Shown here: positions 21,931 to 34,900 of the stretch, in pieces | How the letters are laid out: every line of letters starts with the position of its first letter | Position numbering within the stretch: position 1 is the stretch's first letter | NCBI GenBank assembly: GCA_029215795.1 | Contig: JARDYH010000007.1 | Coordinates: forward strand, 102,749,263-102,813,262 | Length of the DNA stretch: 64,000 nucleotides | Source of the DNA: Anniella stebbinsi | Taxonomy: Eukaryota; Chordata; Lepidosauria; Squamata; Anniellidae | Direction of reading: 5' to 3' | Notes under the pieces: model-generated | The model's input: only the letters and a program-made list of their open reading frames with translations | Database searches by the model: none | What the model was told of the DNA's origin: nothing | Made by a program: the position numbers and the translations under genes

Positions 21931-22399
21931 CCGAATCACTTTAAGGTATAAAAACATATAAAAAGAAAAGAAAAAAGCCAGACACATGTGACACTCCAAA
22001 TATAGATTTTTTTTAATACCTTTCTTTCCCAGACTTGGCAACCAATAAGGGTTTCTCATAATGGGTTGAGCTAAGAAAGGGCGGGATGGGTGGCACTAAC
22101 TGCTACCAAAGGAATGGAGCTGAAAAAAAGTGCCCTCGATGAACTGTGGTGGTCCGTGGCCCTATTTGTCATCTGAAAGCAGGGCGCTATCGCTCTTTCC
22201 AACAATGTCATTCCTCCTTCCCTCTACACACACTTCTTTCCTCCTCACCACATCAGGACCCACAATGGACACTATTCCCCTCCCTGCCAACATGGTGAGA
22301 AACACAAGGACCTAAATTATCCCTTGGATCCTGGGATTGGGGAAACATGTAAAGTTTTACTTTAAAACCCAGAGAACAGCAAATGGTTTCGGTGCCCTT

Positions 22400-22921
22400 T
22401 CATAGGTTGAGCCCATGAGCTGCCATGGTCCATTTGCTGGGCTCGTGTTCTCCACTGAAGAAGTATAGGTTTTTGCCACCAGTCAGTGAACACCGTCGAT
22501 CCCTGTTGGTGCCATCTTCCTGCTCAGCACCACTGAGGGAGTGGCGTCTCTCACGCTGCACTGTGAATGGGAGGCGTGAGTGGCGTGGACTGCTGAGTGG
22601 GGAGGGCACCGGAGTTTCATCAATGAAGGTGGTAATCTCATCACGGAAGAAGCAAGCGTTAGAGCCCAGTCCAGTTCCCTGGGCGGCCAGTCCAGCTTCC
22701 AGAAACTGACGAAGTGTGGTGAACTCATCTTCAGGAGGCCGTCGACGATGATGGTAGTTACGGAGTTCAGGAGGCAGGAAGCCAGAGGCTCCTCCAGATT
22801 TGTGGGGGACGGCTACTCGGATGTCATCAGATGAGGACCACTTGTGTAGGAAGGAAGGAGTAGAGCGGTGGGAGGAGAAGATGTTGGTTTCATCATGGGA
22901 CATCCTCCGAGAAATAGGAAC
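22400..22921 (-). CDS. GPR162: GPR162 coding exon 4 (residues 404-576 and stop)
   Basis: The acceptor TTCCTTTTAG precedes GTTCCTATTTCTCGG. The exon encodes [55 protein letters not shown] and RRCSLTGGK, and ends GLNL with a TGA at 22402-22400. The tail is Ser/Pro/Arg-rich and probably disordered, with many potential phosphorylation sites. Conserved islands separated by variable linkers fit the GPR162 tail. Confidence 0.92.
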   Translation of the reverse strand, partial: VPISRRMSHDETNIFSSHRSTPSFLHKWSSSDDIRVAVPHKSGGASGFLPPELRNYHHRRRPPEDEFTTLRQFLEAGLAAQGTGLGSNACFFRDEITTFIDETPVPSPLSSPRHSRLPFTVQRERRHSLSGAEQEDGTNRDRRCSLTGGKNLYFFSGEHEPSKWTMAAHGLNL

Positions 22922-25900
22922 CTAAAAGGAAAGAAAGTGGAGAGACAGAGTGCTAGTAGAAAGCAGATTGTTTGCCACATTAAGGTATGTCCAATGCAAA
23001 AAAAAAAAAGTTTATTAGAATAAATGAAAGAGAAAACTGACCAATGCAGTTCCCCACATTTCCCCAACTTCAAGTTCCCCACATTTACATAACAAGTCCA
23101 AGATGACCCATTGCCAGATGTTTTGTAGTGGAGGACCTTAATGGTACATAATGTAAAGTTAGTAAATTTATTGAATAATTTTAACTAAGTACTAATGCTA
23201 TTAACATTAGTGTCTGATATACTGAAATTAGCCCTTTAACAGTAGGACCCTACAGTGATGGAAGAGGATTTTATACCAGCTGAAGCTGGCACTTTATTCT
23301 CTGAGGATTCATCCTCTCCAACTACTTGGTAAAACTACCTAATTTGGCTTGTGCTGGCTTTTTAAAAAAACCCAGTACAGCATCCAAAATCATCTTCACT
23401 TTTATTAATATAAGCACTGCCCAGTTTCTCTCTGTTTCCACTGCCAAAGAACCTTATGTGCTTTGCTCAAGATGGAGACAGTTCAAAGTAAAGGATTTTA
23501 TATTTTCAAAATTTTAAAAAATCAAACAGATGTAGTGAAGTAGATTGGTTTTAGAACCAAACAGAACCTATTTTAGCTAGAAAACAGGAGACTGAATGCA
23601 TTCACACCCAGCCTTTGTAAGGTGGGAAAATACAGACAGAGCTCAGCAGTTCTGTTATGTATGCAAGACTAGACTGAACACCATCCAATTCTAATCAAAC
23701 ATGCAAATGAAACTTAGTACAAATGTTGTACTCAATAAACATGCCAACTAAAGTTACCCCCAGATCTTGGGTAAGTGTGGATCTTATGGCTAGGGACCAC
23801 CTTCTTAGCCATTGATGCTCTATTGCTAATGTCAAAAAAGTTCCTTTAGTGAATACATGTCGCATGAGAATGTGCAGTTTTGTACATGTGTCTAGACAGG
23901 CAGCATATTTGGTAACACTTATCCACCCCTTTTTTCCCTCCCAACACCCATAGGGTGAAATCTAAAACCAGGTGAAACCTGAAACCACCACACCACCTGC
24001 CAGAGCCTTATTTGAATGTCTCCAAACCCTTCCTCCCCATTCTATCTCAAGATTGTGATCATGCAGACACCATGACTTCAACATCAAGTCATCTCTTACC
24101 CCTGCCCCACCCACAACCTGCTTTCTGTAACATCTCACTTGGTCTGGAGATCTGAACAGCTTGCACATTTTTTGTGATCTTTTGGTTGGCCTAATAGAGG
24201 TATTACACTAATATGGATTTTTGCATTTTTCTCATGGCCAACACGGCTACCTTTGCAGTTTGCCCAACAATAATGGTATTCACAGTGTGTGTGTATGCAC
24301 ACACACAACAATGTGAGAATAGCATATAGTTCAATTAGCTGCTTGTAAAACTACTGTGCAATATTCCTGCAAAAGATTTATAAATTAGACTGCACACTAT
24401 GAAAGAAAAACAGCTGTACATTTATTATACTCCCCCCCCTCAAATTATAGTTGAAGAAAAGTCCATCATTGCACAGATAGCAGTTTGACATCAAATTGGG
24501 GATATACTGTTAGTTTTAATATGGTTGTATAACTGTGTTAGCCTACTGTTTTACAAATTCAAGGCTGAAGTGCAGCATACACACAGACTAACTGTTTTAG
24601 TTGTTGAGATATTTTAATAAATTAGCATGAGCTTTCATGGGTTACAACCCACTTCATCAGATGCTATATCAGTTCCACTTATAGCATCCAATGAAGTGGG
24701 ATGTAACCCACGAAAGCTCACACTAATTAGTTAAAATATGTATTTCGCTCCACCCTTGATCTGTTAGTTTTGTTAGACATTAATATGTGTACATAAAACC
24801 ACCAAACTATTCCTTTGCTCAGTTTAGAAAACTAGGTCGACAATGGTAGTATGTACACACAACTGTAGTACAGAAACCAGCGTTGGACCTGAGAGCCAAT
24901 GCTATGCATTAGTTTGAATATTGGACTCAGAACAAAGAGAGTTAAAATCTCTAGTCAGCTATAAAGCATATTGGGTGAGTTTGGGCCAGCTACTCCCACT
25001 CTCAGCCTAACCTACCCCACTGGCTTGTTGTGCGGATAAAATGAGATAACCCCATGTATGTTACCAGATACGCATGTAATCAATCAATGTAACTATTGTG
25101 CAAAGTCTCAAATGCAATTGGGGCGTGCATTCATTTAGGTCCAAATGACATGTAATGGCTGGTGCGCACCTGTATCCCTTTCCTGTGTTTCTCTGATAAC
25201 CTCTAGTGAAAGAAGATGTGTGCTAGCAGCTAATTAAGGCCTAATCCACCGCTTTCATAGCACTATGAAAATGGTCTATAAAAGGCAGGAGCCACACCAA
25301 GCAGGACATAGCACTATGAAAGCGGTATGAAAACGGTATATGGTATGTGTCAATGGGCCCCAACAGTTCGCAGTGCACTTCAATACTGGTATAAAGCAGT
25401 CGTGTGGCTCCTGCCTCTTATATACTGCTTTCATAGAGCAATATCCTGCTTGGTGTGGATCTGGCCTAGGTGTATGTGAGTAAATTAGTCGTAGTCGTAG
25501 TATTCCCCTATTTATTAGTCTGTGTTATGAGTCTGTCTTCCTCTGCCAAACTTTAACCTGAGACAGGCAGTGTAATCCACTACTAGCCTTTCACCTTCAG
25601 AATTAAAAAACTAAGTTTTTAGGAATTATAATCCATTTTTGTTCCATTCTCCTTCTGTTCCTCATTTCATTCATTCATCAATCAGCATCCTTATCAATTT
25701 CCTAATTCCCAATTAAGTTTCATTTCTTGTGGTTTGCTGTGGTTTGTTTGTGTGCAAGACTGTTTGTGTGCTGCATGACTATTTGTTTGTGTTCATGCCT
25801 GCCCCCTTAGTATTTGTCAGTCTGTGTTGTGTGTGTCTTGCTTCCCTTTGTGTAAAATTTAATCTGAGACAAGCAATTTACTCCAACATAATTTACATCA

Positions 25901-28900
25901 GTGTTCTGTCGTATGTGTGGTGTGGGTTGGCTTTACCTGGGCCTCCTTCGTCTTCTTGAACAATAAAGCCTGCCACATGCTGGTGTTGGAGTTGCAAAAA
26001 AGTGCCCTTCAACCTAGGGCCACTGACAGTACCCAGCACCTATGTCCTGCCTTGGCACAACAGCCCCACCTGGTCTGCTATGCCAGTCCTCACTTGTGCC
26101 ACTCACTTCTGGTCTGAAGCTGGCAGCCTGACTTGGGACCCCCAGAATGCACCCATCTGTTAATCCTAGATGCTTGCTGGAGCTGAATGTTTTGATGGCC
26201 TCCAGGATCACCACCAGCATCCCAACAATGACTCAACAATGGCCCTGAAACACCTGAATTCCCCAGCCTCCTGAATCCTACATACAGTTGAGGGAGCCCC
26301 AACTCTGCCTATTTCTCCCACAGACGCTGTGGCAGCCATAGCCTCTGATTTTCTGTCATGCATCAATGAGGTTGCAGACAGAGGCACACTGGGGTACAAC
26401 CTTCTCCATCCCCAACCCCATAAAAACCCAGAGCATCCCTCATGAAGAGCTGGTGTTTGTGAGCCATACAGGCAATGCTCACAAGCCCAGTCTCTTGCAC
26501 TGCCTTCACTCCCTTGATTTCCTGCCATAATTGGTCCATGACTTTGGCACTTATACCCTGCCTTTAGAGCCCCAATAGCGGCAGTGGGTCTGATCCTGTC
26601 TCCGCACAGATTACTACTAGTTTACTTGTGGAACAGGTAGCTGTGAACTCCTCGCTGGCTGCTCCAGATAGGTGAAGCACAACATCTGTGTTTCTGACCT
26701 CCATAGCTGATCCCACACTTTCTCTCTGGCTGCCTGGTACAGGGTAGGCACCACTGTTCTGCCCAAGGTGGTGCATAACAGCACCTTGCAAGATGAGTCC
26801 ATGAGCTCCATCAGGCATTTGAATCTGATGGACTCCCACCAGTGGGAGGGCTGGTCATCCAATGGCAACATCTCACTGATTTGTGGTGGTGCTGGAAACT
26901 AGGGGTGTGCACGGACCCCCCGGATCGGATCGGGACCCGGATCGGGACCTCCAATTTTGTCACGGATCGGATCGGACAAAATCGGAGGCCCCCCAGACCG
27001 GACCGGATCGAGTCCAATCCCGATCCAAAAATCGGAAATTTTTGGATCGGCCGCCATTTCCCCCCCCATAGACTTGCATTGCAATGCAAGTCTATGAGGA
27101 AAAAATGGCGGCGGGTGGGTGAGGGGGGGCCTAATTCCTTCCCCCCGCAGGGCCGTCTGCTGTGGACGGCCCCGGCAGGTAAGCCGCCTCCCCCGCGCTC
27201 CGTACCCCCCCCGGGGCCGTCTGCTTCCATCTGCTGGCGCCCGCGGGCGCCAGCGGATGAAAGCGGACGGCCCCGGGGGGGGTAAGCCTCCTCCCCCCTG
27301 CCACTGCTTACCTTACAGGGACGTCCGCTCTTGTCCGGCGCCGGCTTCTACTGCGAGCGGGCTTCGCGGCGCGCCACCCGGCGCGCCACCCTGGAGCAGG
27401 CCGCGAAGCCCGCTCACAGTAGCAGCCGGCGCCGGACGGGAGCGGACGTCTCTGGAAGGTAAGCGCGCCGCGCGCCCCTCTCCTACCCTCCCCCCGCCCC
27501 CTAGGGAAGCCCTGCTAGGGAAACTCCCCCCCGCTGTCCACTTGTATTGGCGGGCGCCCGCTGGCGCCCGCCAATGGAAGCGGCGGTGGGCACCAGCGGG
27601 CGCCCGCCGATCCGCCGATCCATCCGAACCGGATTGGAACCTTTTCGGATCGGTTCGGATTGGATCGTCCGATCCAGTGGTGAGATCGGAAATTGGATAA
27701 TTTATCCGATTTCCCCCTGGATCGGATTCGGATCATGGATCGGATCCGATCCAGTGCACATCCCTACTGGAAACTGCTATCTTGTGGCTCTGTGTTTGCT
27801 CTACCCCATGTGGAGCTGCCTACACCTCTACCCCTCTTAGTTGGGGAGGCTGAAAGGATTCCTCAAGCTCCATCTGCCCCAGCATGATGCTCTTGTTCTT
27901 GACGCCTGACATTTTAACCCATAGCAGGACCAACTGGTACTTCTGCCATGTGCAAGTCTGCATGTGTAGACTTGAGGTGGTGTAGTGCCCTGGTTGCTTC
28001 CCCTTACTCTGATCCTTTCTGTAATGCAGGCAGGTAGGTGGCTGCAGCAACCTCAAAATGTCCCTGGAAAATACTGTGCCAAGGAGTCAGTCCTGCTGTT
28101 GCCTCATTCAGTCCTAATACTGCATCCTCTTTGCAGTATTAGTGGGTGGCAGCATCCTCAGAAATGGGGTGAAGCTGCTGGGAATGGGACTGTGCTACAG
28201 TGGCTGCTTGCTGCCCCTTCCACCACTGCCCCATCTCATCACTCCCCAAGTCTTCCAGCCAGCTTCTGCCTGCTCTCTTGCTGCAGCCAGTCTAGCCAGA
28301 GCTGGTAGTTAATCTTTTGCCACCCAAGTAGCATTATTGTTGTTCCAATCAATGCTCCCTGACTGTGCCACTACTACTTTCCACCACTACATCACATCAC
28401 TTAGATACGTGTGATTCTAAGTATTAGGTCCTCTAGTAGTCCTGTCTTGTTATTTTATGTTACTACCTGTTAGCCACTTTGATAACAGTTCACTTAATCT
28501 CCTAAGCATCTTGCCTTTACATGGCTCCTGTCCTGTGTCCACCCCCCCCCCCCGGTTCTTGCTGCACTTTTAAGTAACAAAAATGATAAAAACAAAACAA
28601 CTAGTAAACCTTCCAAGTACGTTGCCTTTGCGTGGGTCCTGTCCTGGCTGTGGTATGCCTGCGGGGTTCTCCCCACCTTCCTTGCTGCACCTTCAAGTAA
28701 TAAAAACAATAAAAAACAAAATGTTCCAAGTACGTTTTCTTTGTGTGACTCCTGTCTATTAGTAAAACTTCCAAAGTTAATTGCATTTGCATGGCTCTTG
28801 TCTAGTAGCAAAACCTTTTAAGTATGTTGTGTTTGCATGGCTCATTTGCAGATCAGTCTTTCTTTCCTGCAGCGCTCCTTAAACTACTTGAACTCTGATC

Positions 28901-31900
28901 CTAGCATCCTGTACAACTGTAGTTGTTCTTACTTCTTAGTCTGTGTTGTGTGTCTTCTTCATTGTATAGAGCTTACGTAGGCAATTAATCTAGCCCCCCT
29001 TTCCCCTAAAAAAAAGTTGCTTTTGTGTGGCTCTCATCTAGCCTTCAAAGGACATTGCCTTTTGCATGGCTCCTGGCTCAAGTCCAGAAGTAGTAAACCA
29101 TCCAAGTATGTTGCCTTTGTGTGGCTCCTGGCTCTAAAAATACAACCTAAAACCTGTTAATTCTCCCCTTGTAAGACTGGTATTGCTATGGAATTATAAA
29201 CAGAGCTCAACAGTTCATTGGAAACTTGGCAGTCTGGATTCCCTTAGAAGAGGCAAAGATGCCTGCAAATTTCTGCCAATATTGAGCATTTCTACACAAG
29301 GCTTTTATTGCACGCTCATGACTGGTCACTCATGGAAGTTTGCGGGTCCTTTACATTATGTCGTCAACTTCCAGGATATCTCCTGTGCATTTTGACCTTT
29401 ATTCCGCTTTTTAAAAGGTTGGAGATAATGTGGCATTAATCCGATATGTTGGCTGCATGTAGTGATGGAGTTGCAGACAATTGAATTCCTGGAATCAAGG
29501 CATGTGTCTGTCCATGTAAAGGAGCTGATCTTAATCCCGCAAAGAATCCAAAAGCGAAATGATTGAAAAGTCTGATATGATGACAGCCAACAAAAAGAAG
29601 CTAGTGGCAGTGTCATTTTTTTAAAAAAAAAATCTACAGGAGTTTATCAGAAAATCCACTGACATTCTCTGTGAAATTTGGCAGGCTTCATTCCTGCATC
29701 ACGATCTACTAAAGCTACACATTTCATCCCATTCTGTCAGAGCAAAATTCTATCACTGTTTGAGGATTTCCTATGATAGTCAAATTTTGCTTCAAGTTTG
29801 GGGCCCAAATCAAATTGGGTAGCCTCCAATTTGGTCCGATTCTAATCGAGCCATTTTCTGAATTGGAGTCTGAAACAAATCTTGTGGTTCATGCATCTCC
29901 CTACAATGCACAGTGATATAATATTATACATCTTCTTTCACTAGGCATTAAAGAGATGTTGGGAGGAAACCAATTAGTGGTCCATGTCCCCAAATCATCT
30001 AGTTTGGATTTACCCTTTCTGCTTGGGTAAGTCCTAAATTCTTCCTTCTCACTTTGGGGAGGGGGCATAACTTAGTGGTACAGCACATGCTTCGAATGCA
30101 GAGGATCCCAAATTCAGTCCCCTGGCATCTCTAGTCTCAGGAATCTCAGGCCATTTCTACACCAGGCTGTTTGCCTGGGATGGCCCCCAGCAGGTCCTTG
30201 TGTGCCGATGGTGTATTTCCGGGATCGCCCTCCCTCCCTCCCTGTGTGCCGATGGTGTGTATTAGGTACTTCCGGAATCACCCTCCTTCCCTCCCTCTGC
30301 GCCCCTATGGTGTAAAAAGGGCCTCAGGAAGAAAGCCTAAGAAAGACGTCTGCCTAGGCTAGATAGACTGATTCAGTATAAGGCAGCATCATATGTTTGT
30401 CCATATGAATTCATATACTTCAAATGTTGGTAGGTATGACCAGGCTCTATTTCAGACCAGTGACCAAGTCCTCTCAGGGGGTGCTTCTGGAGAGCAGACA
30501 GCTTACCTGCAGGTAGTGCACCCTGTCATGGGGCAAAAGCATGTGATGAACCGGCAGCAGCTTAGCATCCCTGGGATCCCGTTTCATAGCTGCAGCACCA
30601 TTGGCATCAAACCGCACCTTGCAGATCCTCCCATCACCATAATCATCACCAGTGCCATCTAGAGGAGGACAGGGAATTAACAATCTCTTCCCGCACCCCA
30701 TTTCTCTCTCTCTCTCTCCAGTCTACCCTCCCCACAGAGACCGACGGCAGACCTGCACAACCATACTGGCATGATAGCATCTGGATTCTTGTGCTTTTAG
30801 GTGGTTACTATGTTTATTTGGGATGATTTTTCTGAACCGTTCGCCACAATTTGGCACCTATTGCTGCAAGATTGTCCTGCACTTCAAATTTCCAGCAACA
30901 CAGACTTGCTTGTAATCTATACTTTTACAGTGAATGCAATGACCAATTCACTTCTATGACCAAGTAACACCACAAGCACAACACACAGATTTGACCATGC
31001 CAACGTGGTTGTGTGGGTCAGATGTCTCATTTCTTGGTGTTTTAAAGGAAATACTAGACAGGTTTTGGGCAGGGCTTCTACAGCCACAGGGTATGGTGAT
31101 GGGCAAACTGGTCCACTGGATTTGTCCGACCCCCCATAATTGTCTCTTTATGGAAGAGAAAATGGGCAGATGGAATATTTTTTAGAACAATGGAAGGCAT
31201 CTTGAAAAATGTCCTCACATACAGTTCAAACTGTCAGTTTTCTCTACTAGAAAGTGAGCTCTGAAAACTCTATTCTTCATGTTTACGGTGTGGTCAGTGC
31301 GCATGGAGGAAGAGCCAGCTATGGAGAATGGCTATAGGATAGCACTGTGACATCTTCGGTCCACACAATCCAACAGGATTACAACTGTCTTTTGTTGATG
31401 TTTTGTGTGGGGTTTTATTGGGGGGGGGGGTAAGGTATAAACAAATGGAGGCATAAACAAATATATCTACATGTGCTGCTTTAAAAAACAAGGGTAATGT
31501 ATGAGGGTAGGTGCAAAACTGATGTCTGATCCAGCATTTCACTAGCTGTAATGAAAAGTGTGAAACCCGGCTCACATCTACGACTGCTGTTAGAATCTTA
31601 AATAGGCTTCACCTTTATTTTAAGATTAGTTAATGAAGGCACACTCACAGCTGATCTCTCTTGGCGCAGGTTTGTTAGCAAGTGAAGAAATTAGTAGGCT
31701 GTGTGCAAGGCCATGCAGAGCTGGCAATATGCCCAGGCCAGATGGGAAGTGTGTGCCCCCCCCATTTAAAAAAATGAGGACAACATGGCCGCTCCAAGGG
31801 GGTGTGCCCACCAACATGTCCGTTCTACATAACACCTTCATATTAAACCTGTTCTACAACACCTCAAGGCACCTATAACCCTGCTCCGCATGCGGCATAT

Positions 31901-34900
31901 GGCCCTCTGGAGCTTGTAGTCTGACCGTGGTATTCATGACGGACGGCTTCTGCGCTGTTTCTGCAAGATGGGCTCCTCGCTTCTCGATGGGCTGCTTACA
32001 CTATGGAAGCAGTAGCGTAAGCTGGTGGGGACCTCCTCGTTGGAGTGTCTCCTCAAAATTGTGGGCCCCGGGCCAACTGGCCTCACTGCCCCCCACTCTG
32101 CACAGCCCTGGCTGTGTGCCTGTCTCCAGCCTTGTAGGAATCCAGACTTACTCTCCAATTCTACCACCTGCCTTCCCATTGTACCCATAGAGCACAACTC
32201 TCTGGGACATTCTTCGTTGCAAGCCTGATTAAAAGAAATGGGAGCATCCCTAAAACTCAGAGATACTCTTGCAAAACTCAATTTATTTCTATGGGGCTTC
32301 TGCAGAAAATCTGCCAAAAGAAAATGCCCATAAGCACCAGATTTTCTTTGCCTAGATATGTAGTTTTATCTGCCTACTGCTTTTGGTGGTATTTAACCTG
32401 CTTGTTGCTTTTAATATTTTATGTTGTTTGAATTGCTACTATCACCAGGAATTAATGTTAATTTAGTTAAAGGCTAAAACTACATGTGACATCGGAAGGG
32501 CTTTCTTAGCTGTGAACTGAAGTAGTGTTTGTTTTTTTATTCAAGATAAATGCGGGGGGGGGGGGGGAGGATATGGAATGTCTATGTTTCACCTTGTGTG
32601 GTAAACAGCAACTTCAGGAGTGATTTAATTTGGGGAAAAAGGCACTGAGGGAAAGAATTAACCCCCCCTCCCTGAACACCGCAACCCTAAACTGATTCAT
32701 ACACCCTGCTGCCTGTGTTTATTGGAAGATCTGAGCACGAATCTCTATTTCAGATCTAGTTTGACTCTAATTCCAGGTATTCCACATCCTAAAAATGTTG
32801 CCTAGTGTTCTTGCTTCAAGGCTGGTGACTTCTCCACCCTCTCCACAGTTGTGTGCCTCCTCTTGCATGCACATCCTACAGCAGGGGTGGGGAACCTCTT
32901 TCAGCCTGAGGGCTAGACTCAATTTTGGAGAAGCTCTTGGGGGCTGCATTCCAGGGGTGGGTGTGGCCAGAGGCAAAGGGGGTGGGGCCAAAAACAGTAG
33001 CACACTACAGCTTAAAGCTCTTAGTGCCAGTAACTGAGTCTTAAGGGAGGCATTTCAGCCTTGTAGAGTGGGACAAAACTACACAAAAGTGGAGAAGCCA
33101 CCAAATGACGGTGTCTGTGGGAAAGGGGTTTGGCTAGGGAAAAGGGGGTGTGGCTATCTGGGGGACTCCAGAGGACCCCAGGAGAGACGGATTGGGACCC
33201 TGGGTCTGAGGACCCCAGCCCTGCCATAGAAGGAACATGGAGTTGGAGGGCCTCACCATCATCTCCATCCTCCTCTGACATTATTGCCACACATTGTTCC
33301 CACACAGTACGGACGTCAGCCCGGTAACGTTCACAGGACCAGATGAAGGATGGGAGTAGCAGGGTCTGCACCATGGAGCACCACAGCACAGCTAGCACCA
33401 TCCAGGTGGGAGCAGTGTCATAGCGTAGGCTGAAGAAGCTCACCACCTACAAAGAGAAAAAGAGGATGGAAACGGCGTGAGTCACACTGCACAATTAGGG
33501 TCTCTATGAACAGCAATACAGGCAACAGTTGTTTTTGGAGAGCTGCAAGAGGGATTGTCCAGTATATTTACATTCACCCATTTGATAAACAGGTTTTGCA
33601 AGTTTTATACTCTTTCAAAACCCTGTCAATCCTGTTTAATCAGCGGCAACAGTGAGACAAAATAAATACATGTATACATCATGGGAAATGAAGCCTTCCT
33701 CAAACTACTTTCAAATCTCTGAAAACTAATTGCTTTGTTTCCAGCCCAGGTACTATCACTGATAGAAAAATACTCTTGGAGGGTGGTTTTTTAAATTGTT
33801 TTTACCCTCTCCATGGGGAACAGGACATAAAACAGATACTTCATCCTGTGCTGTGGCAGTAGCTCCTGCTCATAATAAACAGGTCATCTGACTAGTTCAC
33901 CATGAGCAGAAGCTGCAATTGTGCATGTCAGAGCAATCACCACGGTGAATTTCAAGCTGCCTTGCAGATGTTAAACTTCTGCTTGTGGTAAGAGTAACAC
34001 AACCTAATTCATTGCAAACATGCACTACAGCATTTTTTTTTCATTTGGTTTACTACTGCTAATAACTGTTGAAGTCATGTAAATAGCAATGGCTGAGCAA
34101 GAAAGGCATCAGCAAAACGCCAGGGCCATTGCCATATTGCAATGCTCCATGGCCCACCCACAATTGCCACTGGAGAAGGGGCCGTTTCTAGGGTGACCAT
34201 ATGAAAAGGAGGACAGGGCTCCTTTATCTTTAACAGTGGAACTGAAGGGAGAATTTCAGCAGGTGTCATTTGTATGCATGCAGTACCAGGTGAAATCCCC
34301 TCTTCATCATAACAGTTAAAGCTGCAGGAGTTATGTTAGAGTGACCAGATACAAAAGAAGGCAGGGCTCCTGCAACTTTAACTGTTGTGATGAAGAGAGA
34401 ATTCCACCAGTTCCTGCATGCATACAAACGACACCTGCTGAAACCCCCCTTTCAATACAAATGTTAAAGGTACAGGAGCCCTGTCCTCCTTTTCATATGG
34501 TCACTCTACTTTCCCCTGCAACTTCCCCCCTCCCCATGAAATAAATGTGCAGTTGTAATTTGTTGTGCTGGATTCAAGCTATTGCATTTTCCCAGCACTT
34601 AAACAGCAATTTTATTGGGAAAATCCAGCTGTTAAATCCATTGTAATCACAAGTGCAGTGTGGCATGTGGCTGCACAAGTGTTGCAAACACCAAATAGTG
34701 CCTGTGACATCACCAGTTCAGTGCATCAAACGTAATCCCACAGAGTTCTGTGACCTTATTTTAAAGTTTCTTTTTATTGGTAAGTTGTTTTTTTATTTAA
34801 AAAAATCATTGCTGTCTGTACACACTGCTGCTATGCTAGACCATGGCAGGTGTATTATAAATGCTAAGCTTCTGCACCAGCAAGATGACTCCCTGAGTAA

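Larger units (their letters stand above)
21237..22399. other. Region downstream of GPR162: CR1 tail, MIR-like SINE, short palindromic repeat
   Basis: It contains a CR1 3' end (about 21378-21440), a MIR-like segment (about 21600-21740) and a short inverted repeat (21849-21930). No gene is seen. A minus-strand ATTAAA near 22012-22017 could be a GPR162 poly(A) signal; this is weak evidence. Confidence 0.45.
22922..30506. other. GPR162 intron 3 (7.6 kb)
   Basis: The intron (minus-strand donor GTAAGCTGTC, acceptor TTCCTTTTAG) holds an inverted-repeat element (24630-24725), a SINE (24903-25085), a foldback MITE (25230-25471), the hAT element at 26900-27766, a MITE at 29290 and a SINE with a nested MITE at 30050-30415. 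Sequence at 22922-24600 and 27775-29280 shows no gene. A TTGCATGGCTCCTGTC-like phrase recurs irregularly through 28500-29140. Confidence 0.7.

Noticed and set aside
24630..24725. A microRNA-like hairpin
   Set aside because: The arms belong to a dispersed foldback repeat, and nothing supports processing.
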